Shown here: in pieces, positions 58,305 through 64,000 of the stretch
How the letters are laid out: each line of letters begins with the position of its first letter
Position numbering within the stretch: the first letter of the stretch is position 1
Source of the DNA: Streptomyces sp. BHT-5-2
GTDB lineage: Bacteria; Actinomycetota; Actinomycetes; Streptomycetales; Streptomycetaceae
Assembly (NCBI RefSeq): GCF_019774615.1
Contig: NZ_CP081496.1
Span: forward strand, 124,001 to 188,000
Length of the DNA stretch: 64,000 bases
Reading direction: 5' to 3'
The notes under the pieces: generated by a model
The model's database searches: none
What the model saw: the letters and a program-made list of their open reading frames with translations, nothing else
Told to the model about the DNA's origin: nothing
Position numbers and translations under genes: made by a program

Positions 58305-58459
58305 GCATCGAATCTAGTCAGCCAAGGGGCTACCGACCAGCCGTCCGGCATCGATATGCGCCGAGAACGGGGTGGCACCGTCGACACACGGTGTTTTACG
58401 GTGTGTTACTGACTACGCACGCAGCGTGGCAATCGGCTCGACCGACTCCGGGAGACACC

Positions 58460-58948
58460 GTGCACCCCGACACCGCAGCCCTCGCCCGGCCCGCCTTCCG
58501 CATCGCGGCGGGCGCCCGCCCGTATCTGCTCACGGCGCCCAGCCGGCCCGGCACCCCGAAGACCGCCCGGGACTTCGTCCGCGCGCTGCTGGGCGACGGG
58601 CCGCTCGCCGCGCTCCGGGACACCGCCGTCCTGCTCACCTCGGAGGCGGTGACCAGGGCGCATCTCCGAACGCCCGGTTCCGCGGACATCCTGCTGCGGG
58701 TGCTGACCGCGCCGCACGGTCTGCGGATCAGCGTGCACGACGAGGGCCCGGCGCTGGTCCCCTCCCCGGCCCCCAAGGGTCTCCGGCAGGCTCCGGTCCA
58801 GGGGGGACCCCCATGCCCGCCCGGCGACCGGGACCCGGCGCACGGACTGCTGCTGATCAGCCGGCTCGCCGACGACTGGGGGACGACCCCGTTCGAGGGG
58901 CCGCCGCACACCACGTCCCTGTGGTTCGAGCTGCACACGGGCCGCTGA
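58460..58948 (+). CDS. ATP-binding (anti-sigma-factor-type, HATPase) protein
   Basis: 162 residues from GTG 58460 with GGGAG five bases upstream; a GTG at 58391 without a Shine-Dalgarno is an alternative. It looks like the small GHKL ATPases common in Streptomyces (DTAVLLTSEAVTRAHLR for the N-box region with Asn replaced, ISVHDEG for the G1 box, HGLLLISRLADDWG). The N-box Asn is not evident (LTSEAVTRA), so ATP binding may be altered. Partner sigma or anti-sigma proteins are not nearby. Confidence 0.75.
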   Translation: MHPDTAALARPAFRIAAGARPYLLTAPSRPGTPKTARDFVRALLGDGPLAALRDTAVLLTSEAVTRAHLRTPGSADILLRVLTAPHGLRISVHDEGPALVPSPAPKGLRQAPVQGGPPCPPGDRDPAHGLLLISRLADDWGTTPFEGPPHTTSLWFELHTGR

Positions 58949-58967
58949 CCCGGCGCGGGCCGCGGGT

Positions 58968-60182
58968 TCAGCGGGAGGCCGAGACCGGCCGTTGGACGCG
59001 GATCGACTGCAGCAGCCCGATGGCGATCCACACCGCGAACATCGACGTGCCGCCGTAGGAGACGAACGGCAGCGGCAGACCGGTGACGGGCATGATGCCC
59101 AGGGTCATCCCGACGTTCTCGAAAGCCTGGAAGGCGAACCACGCGATGATGCCGGCGGCCACGATCGTGCCGTAGAGCTCGCCGGTCTCCCGCGCGATCC
59201 GGCAGGCACGCCAGAGCACGACGCCGAGCAGCAGGATGATCAGGCCCGCGCCGACGAAGCCCAACTCCTCGCCGGCGACGGTGAAGATGAAGTCGGTCTG
59301 CTGCTCGGGGACGAACTGGCCGGTGGTCTGGCTGCCGTGGAAGAGGCCGGAGCCGGTGAGCCCGCCGCCGCCGATGGCGATCCGGGCCTGGTTGGTGTTG
59401 TAGCCGACGCCGGCCGGATCCAGGCTCGGGTTGGCGAACGCGGCGAAGCGGGCGATCTGGTAGGCGTCCAGCAATCCGAGCTGCCAGATGGCGACGCAGC
59501 CGACGACGCCGGTGCCCAGCAGGCCCAGGATCCAGCGGTTCGAACAGCCGCTGGCCAGCAGCACGCCGAGGATGATGGCGCCGAGCACCATCACCGAGCC
59601 GAGGTCGGGCATCAGGAGGATCACGCCCACCGGGATGGCGGCCAGGCCCAGCGCCTGGACGACGGTGCGGTGGTCGGGATAGGGGCGGTCGCCTGCGTCG
59701 ACCCGGGCCGCCAGGATCATCGCCATCCCCAGCGTGATGGTGATCTTGGTGAACTCCGCGGGCTGGAGCGAGAAGCCGCCGGGGATCGCCAGCCAGGAGC
59801 GGGAGCCGTTGATGGTGGCGCCCAGCGGGGTCAGCACCAGGATCGCCAGCACCACCGAGACGCCGAAGAGGACCGGCACGGCGCCGCGCAGGGTGCGGTG
59901 GCCGAGCCAGATGGTGCCGGCAGCCAGCCCGATGCCGATGGTGGTGTTCAGCAGGTGGTGGACGAAGAAGAAGAACTCGTCGCCCCTGTTGAGCTCGGTG
60001 CGGTTGCGGGTGGCGGAGAAGACCAGCAGCGACCCCATCAGGGAGAGCACCAGGCAGGACAGCAGCAGTATCCAGTCGAGCCTGCGCACCACGGAGTCGC
60101 GTGCCGTCAGCCGGCCCCAGACGCCCCGGTCGGGGGCGTAACGGCGGACGGAGAAGGTCCGGGAGAAGAGCGGTGTGGTCAC
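58968..60182 (-). CDS. rodA: RodA-type SEDS peptidoglycan polymerase
   Basis: 404 residues from GTG 60182-60180, overlapping the PBP2 stop (GTGA). About ten membrane segments. SEDS motifs SWLAIPGGFSLQPAEFTKI, PDLGSVMVL, QTDFIFTVAGEELGFVGA and GLPLPFVSYGGTSM are intact. It polymerises lipid II glycan strands together with the partner PBP2. In S. coelicolor the equivalent RodA-like protein (Sfr) in the mre cluster takes part in spore-wall synthesis. Confidence 0.96.
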   Translation of the reverse strand: MTTPLFSRTFSVRRYAPDRGVWGRLTARDSVVRRLDWILLLSCLVLSLMGSLLVFSATRNRTELNRGDEFFFFVHHLLNTTIGIGLAAGTIWLGHRTLRGAVPVLFGVSVVLAILVLTPLGATINGSRSWLAIPGGFSLQPAEFTKITITLGMAMILAARVDAGDRPYPDHRTVVQALGLAAIPVGVILLMPDLGSVMVLGAIILGVLLASGCSNRWILGLLGTGVVGCVAIWQLGLLDAYQIARFAAFANPSLDPAGVGYNTNQARIAIGGGGLTGSGLFHGSQTTGQFVPEQQTDFIFTVAGEELGFVGAGLIILLLGVVLWRACRIARETGELYGTIVAAGIIAWFAFQAFENVGMTLGIMPVTGLPLPFVSYGGTSMFAVWIAIGLLQSIRVQRPVSASR

Positions 60183-62320
60183 TGCTGGGGGCTCCCGGAG
60201 GGGGACGGCGACGGGTCGGCCGGCGGCTTGATGGGCGGCGAGAGGATGGTGCCGTCGCTCTCGATCTTGGGCAGCTTGTTCTCCGGTGCGGGGAGCAGCG
60301 CGGCCTTGGGGTCGATCTCGCCCTTGTCGTTGACGCCGTAGAGCGCGTTGTAGATGCTGCGGACGGCCGGGCCGGAGGCGCCGGATCCGGTACCACCCTG
60401 GGAGATGGTCATCACGACCGCGTAGTCCTTGGTGTACGTCGCGAACCATGAGGTGGTCTGCTTGCCGTAGACCTCGGCGGTACCGGTCTTGGCGTGCATC
60501 GGGATCTTGTCCTGCGGCCAGCCCTGGAAGCGCCAGGCGGCGGTGCCCCGCTCGGTGACGCCCTGGAGCGCGGCGTCGATCTGCTTGATGGTCTCCGGGG
60601 TGTCCGGCAGATGGCCGTGCGCCTCGGGCCGGATCGTCCGCACCGACTTTCCGTCGGGGCTGACGACGGCCTTGCCGACGAGGGGGTTGTAGAGGGTGCC
60701 GCCGTTGGAGAGCGCCGCGTAGATCGTCGCCATCTGGATCGGGGTGACGAGGGTGTCACCCTGGCCGATGGCGTAGTTGATCGAGTCGTAGGCGTGCAGC
60801 TTCATGCCTTCGAGGCAGTTCTCCCGGGCGAGCTTGGAGACGTAGTCGTTGCCGTCCTTGGGGTGCGCGCACCAACTGTCCTTGTTCGCCTTCCAGAAGG
60901 CGTTCTTCCACTGGCGGTCGGGGACCCGGCCGCGCACCTCGTTGGGCAGGTCGATGCCGGTCTCCTTGCCGAGACCGAACTGGTGGGCCGTCCGGTAGAA
61001 CCAGTCGCGGGGGTTGTTGACCGGCTTGTCCCCGCCGTCCTTCTTCCACTCGTCGTGGCCGATCCGGTAGAAGACGGTGTCGCAGGAGACCTCCAGCGCA
61101 CGGCCCAGGCTGATGTCGCCCTCCGACTCGCCCTCGAAGTTCCGGAAGACCTGGCCGCCGATGCTGTACGCGCTGGTGCAGGGGTAGTGGCCGTCGAAGG
61201 GGTAGCCGGCGTTGACCGCGGCCGAGGTCGAGATGACCTTGAAGATCGAGCCGGGGGCGGCCTGCCCCTGGATGGCGCGGTTGAGCAGCGGGTAGTTGGA
61301 GCTCTTGCCGGTCAGCTTGGCGTAGTCCTTGCCGGAGATCCCGCCGACCCAGGAGTTGGGGTCGTAGGTGGGGTTGGAGGCCATCGCCACCACCCGGCCG
61401 GTCTTCGCCTCCATGACGACCACGGCGCCCGAGTCGGCCTTGTAGTTGGTGCCGGTGTTCCGGTCCATCTGGGAGCGGGCGTCCTTCATGGCCTTGTCGA
61501 GCTGCTGTTCCGCTATGGCCTGGACGCGGGCGTCGATGCTGGTGACCAGGGTCGAGCCGGCCTGGCCCTTGTCGCTGTCGGCCTGCCCGATGACCCGGCC
61601 GAGGTTGTCGACCTCGTAGCGGGTGACGGCGGCCTTGCCGCGCAGGTAGTTGTCGTACTGCCGCTCCAGGCCCGACCGGCCGACCTGGTCCGAGCGCAGC
61701 AGCGGCGAGGGGCCGTTCTTGGCCTTCTGGATCTCCGCGTCGGTGACCGGCGAGAGGTAGCCGAGGACCTGCGCGGTGTTGGCCTTGCCGGGGGCCGGGT
61801 AGCGGCGGACGGCGGTGGGCTGGGCGCTGATGCCGGGGAAGTCCTCGGAGCGCTCGCGGATCTGCAGGGCCTGCTGGGTGGTGGCCTTGTCGGTGATCGG
61901 GATCGGCTGGAAGGGCGAGCCGTTCCAGCAGGGCTGCGGGGTCTTGGCGTCGCAGAGCCGGACCTTGTTGCGGATCTCCTGCACCGGCATGTCCAGCACC
62001 TTGGCCAGCCGGGCGAGGACGGCCTTGCCGCCGTCCTTCATCTTCATCAGGTCGGTGCGGTTGGCGGAGACCACGAGCCGGGTCTGGTTGTCGGCCAGCG
62101 GCACGCCGCGGGCGTCGAGGATGGAGCCGCGGGTGGCGGGCTCGATGACCTGCTGGACGTGGTTGGACCTGGCCTTGGCCGCGTACTCCTGGCCGTTGCG
62201 GATCTGGAGGTACCAGAGCCGCCCGCCGAGCGTCGCCAGCAGCGAGAAGACCAGGATCTGAATGGCGATCAGCCGGGTGTTGATACGGGAGGTCCGCCCC
62301 GTCTCCGGAATATTGCTCAC
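60179..62320 (-). CDS. mrdA: Penicillin-binding protein 2 (class B transpeptidase)
   Basis: 713 residues from GTG 62320-62318, overlapping mreD. One membrane anchor (~18-38), a pedestal domain with RGSILDARGVPLA, then the transpeptidase domain: nucleophile Ser in APGSIFKV (~residue 357), INYAIGQGD region, and KTGTAEV (~611). It cross-links peptidoglycan and works with RodA. The Pro/Ser-rich C-terminus is a short tail. Confidence 0.96.
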   Translation of the reverse strand: MSNIPETGRTSRINTRLIAIQILVFSLLATLGGRLWYLQIRNGQEYAAKARSNHVQQVIEPATRGSILDARGVPLADNQTRLVVSANRTDLMKMKDGGKAVLARLAKVLDMPVQEIRNKVRLCDAKTPQPCWNGSPFQPIPITDKATTQQALQIRERSEDFPGISAQPTAVRRYPAPGKANTAQVLGYLSPVTDAEIQKAKNGPSPLLRSDQVGRSGLERQYDNYLRGKAAVTRYEVDNLGRVIGQADSDKGQAGSTLVTSIDARVQAIAEQQLDKAMKDARSQMDRNTGTNYKADSGAVVVMEAKTGRVVAMASNPTYDPNSWVGGISGKDYAKLTGKSSNYPLLNRAIQGQAAPGSIFKVISTSAAVNAGYPFDGHYPCTSAYSIGGQVFRNFEGESEGDISLGRALEVSCDTVFYRIGHDEWKKDGGDKPVNNPRDWFYRTAHQFGLGKETGIDLPNEVRGRVPDRQWKNAFWKANKDSWCAHPKDGNDYVSKLARENCLEGMKLHAYDSINYAIGQGDTLVTPIQMATIYAALSNGGTLYNPLVGKAVVSPDGKSVRTIRPEAHGHLPDTPETIKQIDAALQGVTERGTAAWRFQGWPQDKIPMHAKTGTAEVYGKQTTSWFATYTKDYAVVMTISQGGTGSGASGPAVRSIYNALYGVNDKGEIDPKAALLPAPENKLPKIESDGTILSPPIKPPADPSPSPSGSPQQ

Positions 62321-63051
62321 AGCCGCTTGACCCCCTTGATGCCCTTGACCCCCTTGGCGCGCCCGCCGCGGCCCGGCTTGGGCACCCGGCCGGTGCGGAT
62401 CGCCTTCATGGCGTTGCGGCTGGCCTTGAGGCCGGTGCCGGTGGTGAGCCACCCGCCGGCCCACGAACCGCCGCCGAGGCCGCCGCCGGCCCAGCCCTGG
62501 CGCCCGGCGACCGCCCCGGTGGTGCCGCCGGCATCCGTGGCCAGCGGGTCGTGCTCGGTCCTGCGCGCCACCGCCATCACCAGCGGAACGGTGAACGGTG
62601 CGAGCAGCAGATCGTAGAGAGTGGCGCTGAGCACCAGTCCGACCAGGCCGACATGGCGGGCCGCGGTGTCGCCGACCAGGGAGCCGACGCCGGCGTACAG
62701 CAGCGTCGAGCCGATCGCGGCGGCGATCACCACCACCAGCGGCAGGGTCGCCGAGCGGTGCTGGCCGTTGTCCGGCTTGGTCAGGCCCGCGGCGTAGCCG
62801 ATGACGCACAGGACCAGGGCGTAACGGCCGATGGCGTGGTCGGCGGGCGGGGCGAGGTCGGCGAGCAGCCCGGCGCCGAAGCCGATCAGCGAGCCGCCGA
62901 CGTGGCCGTAGACCAGGGCCAGGCCGACCACCACCAGCATCAGCAGATCCGGTACGGCGCCCGGCAGATGGAGTCTGGCGAGGATGCCGACCTGGACGAT
63001 CAGGGCGATCACCGCCAGCGGGGCGGCGAGCAGGATCCGGTTGATGCGCAT
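62317..63051 (-). CDS. mreD: MreD with long basic C-terminal tail
   Basis: 244 residues. The first ~165 residues have five membrane segments typical of MreD (LLAAPLAVIALIVQVGILAR ...). The last ~75 residues are Gly-rich (GWAGGGLGGGSWAGGW) and then strongly basic (RTGRVPKPGRGGRAKGVKG), absent from usual ~170-residue MreD proteins. It sits three bases after mreC and overlaps PBP2. Confidence 0.9.
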   Translation of the reverse strand: MRINRILLAAPLAVIALIVQVGILARLHLPGAVPDLLMLVVVGLALVYGHVGGSLIGFGAGLLADLAPPADHAIGRYALVLCVIGYAAGLTKPDNGQHRSATLPLVVVIAAAIGSTLLYAGVGSLVGDTAARHVGLVGLVLSATLYDLLLAPFTVPLVMAVARRTEHDPLATDAGGTTGAVAGRQGWAGGGLGGGSWAGGWLTTGTGLKASRNAMKAIRTGRVPKPGRGGRAKGVKGIKGVKRL

Positions 63052-63054
63052 CGG

Positions 63055-63984
63055 TCAGCTCCTGGGTGAAGCGCTCTCGGAGGGTGTGGCCGTGACGGTG
63101 ACCGTCGGTGTCGGCCTGGGCTTGACCGGGGGTGGCAGGACGGTGTCCCGCGGGTCCTTGCGGGGCGGCTGGACGACGACGCCGACGACGTCGAGGGAGG
63201 AGAAGGAGACGAACGGCCGGACCTGGAGCGTGCGGGTCAGATCGCCGTTGAGCGGCTCGACCTTGGTGACCGCGCCGACCGGCACCCCGGGCACGAACGG
63301 CTTGTCCTTGCTGGAGCCGAAGGTGACCAGCCGGTCGCCCTTCTTGACGTCGGCCCGGCCGTTGAGCAGCTCGACGCGGAGCGAGCGGACGCCCTGCCCG
63401 TTGGCGAAGCCGATCTCGTTGGTCTTCTCCATCCGGGTGCCGACGGTGAACTCCGGGTCGGCGGCGAGCAGCACGGTGGAGGTGTGCGGGGTGACGGTGG
63501 TGATCCGGCCGACCAGCCCGTCGCCGTTGAGGACGGTCATGTCGCGGACGATGCCGTCGCGGCTGCCGGCGTCGATGGTGACGGTCCAGGAGAAGCCCTG
63601 CGCGGAGCCGATGGCGATGACCTCGGCGCCCTTGATCGCGTACTGGCCGGCGGCCGCGGTCTTGAGGATCTTGTCGAGTTCGGCGGCGCGGTTGCGGTTG
63701 CGGTCCGGGGAGCCGAGCTTGAGCTTCAGCGCGGCGTTCTCGTGCTCCAGGTCGCTGATGCGGTTGTGGCGCTCGCCGGAGTCGCGTACGGCGCTGACGG
63801 CGTTTCCGACCGGGTTGACGAGGCGGGCCACGCCGCGCTCCACCGGGCCGAAGGCGGAGGCGGCGGCCTGCCGGGCGCCGTCGAGCGGGGACTGTTCGCC
63901 GCCGCGGATATCGACCGTGATCAGCGCGAACGCGATCGCGATCAGCAGCACCAGCAGCAGCCGGCTCTCTCGTGTGTCCCTCAC
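63055..63984 (-). CDS. mreC: Cell-shape protein MreC
   Basis: 309 residues from GTG 63984-63982; only 16 bases upstream are visible, so an earlier start cannot be excluded. One membrane segment (~8-25), a coiled coil (~66-100, RISDLEHENAALKLKL), then the periplasmic beta domains (DAGSRDGIVRDMTVLNGDGLVGRI) and a Pro/Thr-rich tail. It organises the RodA/PBP2 machinery; in Streptomyces it is needed for a stress-resistant spore wall. mreB would be expected just to the right. Confidence 0.95.
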   Translation of the reverse strand: MRDTRESRLLLVLLIAIAFALITVDIRGGEQSPLDGARQAAASAFGPVERGVARLVNPVGNAVSAVRDSGERHNRISDLEHENAALKLKLGSPDRNRNRAAELDKILKTAAAGQYAIKGAEVIAIGSAQGFSWTVTIDAGSRDGIVRDMTVLNGDGLVGRITTVTPHTSTVLLAADPEFTVGTRMEKTNEIGFANGQGVRSLRVELLNGRADVKKGDRLVTFGSSKDKPFVPGVPVGAVTKVEPLNGDLTRTLQVRPFVSFSSLDVVGVVVQPPRKDPRDTVLPPPVKPRPTPTVTVTATPSESASPRS

Positions 63985-64000
63985 GTGCGGCGGCCGTGTC

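Overview
The window is a high-GC actinobacterial chromosome segment, almost certainly Streptomyces. It carries the Streptomyces-type order leuS / nadD-LCP-rsfS / proA-proB / obg-rpmA-rplU / RNase E-G / TIGR03936-TIGR03960 / rodA-PBP2-mreD-mreC, and it also has a rodlin gene and GTG, TTG and probably CTG start codons. Most genes are on the minus strand.

Layout. (1) 1-7087 is the end of an integrated element. It has two overlapping zinc-ribbon/HNH genes and a translationally coupled module of three large, dissimilar tyrosine recombinases plus a small coiled-coil protein. It has split comEC inside the codons for the metallo-beta-lactamase HxHxDH motif. (2) 7066-12229 holds the truncated comEC, comEA, a DegV protein and a membrane-anchored coiled-coil protein. 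(3) 12435-17612 holds leuS, preceded by a probable leucine attenuator (leaderless 12-residue leader with three consecutive Leu codons, then a terminator hairpin), and a secreted sedolisin protease. (4) 17912-25280 holds two identical tRNA-Ala(GGC) genes, a GT87-type glycosyltransferase, two small zinc proteins, and the nadD, LCP, rsfS, histidine-phosphatase run. (5) 25423-41546 holds an M48 protease, two membrane proteins sharing an SVVFDE motif, proA, proB, a CDP-glycerol-transferase-like gene, obg, rpmA, rplU, RNase E/G and the TIGR03936 protein.

(6) About 41.5-54.4 kb is an accessory island. It separates the TIGR03936 gene from its usual neighbour, the TIGR03960 radical SAM gene (54643-56589). 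It holds a GNAT, a ferredoxin/reductase/P450 set, a 55-residue secreted His/Cys peptide, a class II aldolase gene with an in-frame amber codon, an esterase fragment, a MarR regulator, a glycine-rich secreted protein, relics of an actinomycete integrative element, a class I terpene synthase, a broken TPR regulator, a secreted surface-type protein and a rodlin. The rodlin is bracketed by a ~310-bp imperfect direct repeat that includes the 3' end of the radical SAM gene. (7) 54643-63984 returns to core genome: TIGR03960 radical SAM, CYTH-CHAD protein, an anti-sigma-type ATPase, and rodA, PBP2, mreD and mreC, which belong to the spore-wall machinery in Streptomyces.

Best candidates for something new are the recombinase module splitting comEC, the leuS leader, the repeat-flanked rodlin at the radical SAM 3' end, and the P450-linked secreted peptide. 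Starts were reassigned by hand from overlaps and Shine-Dalgarno sequences. All homology statements come from reading motifs, not from searches.
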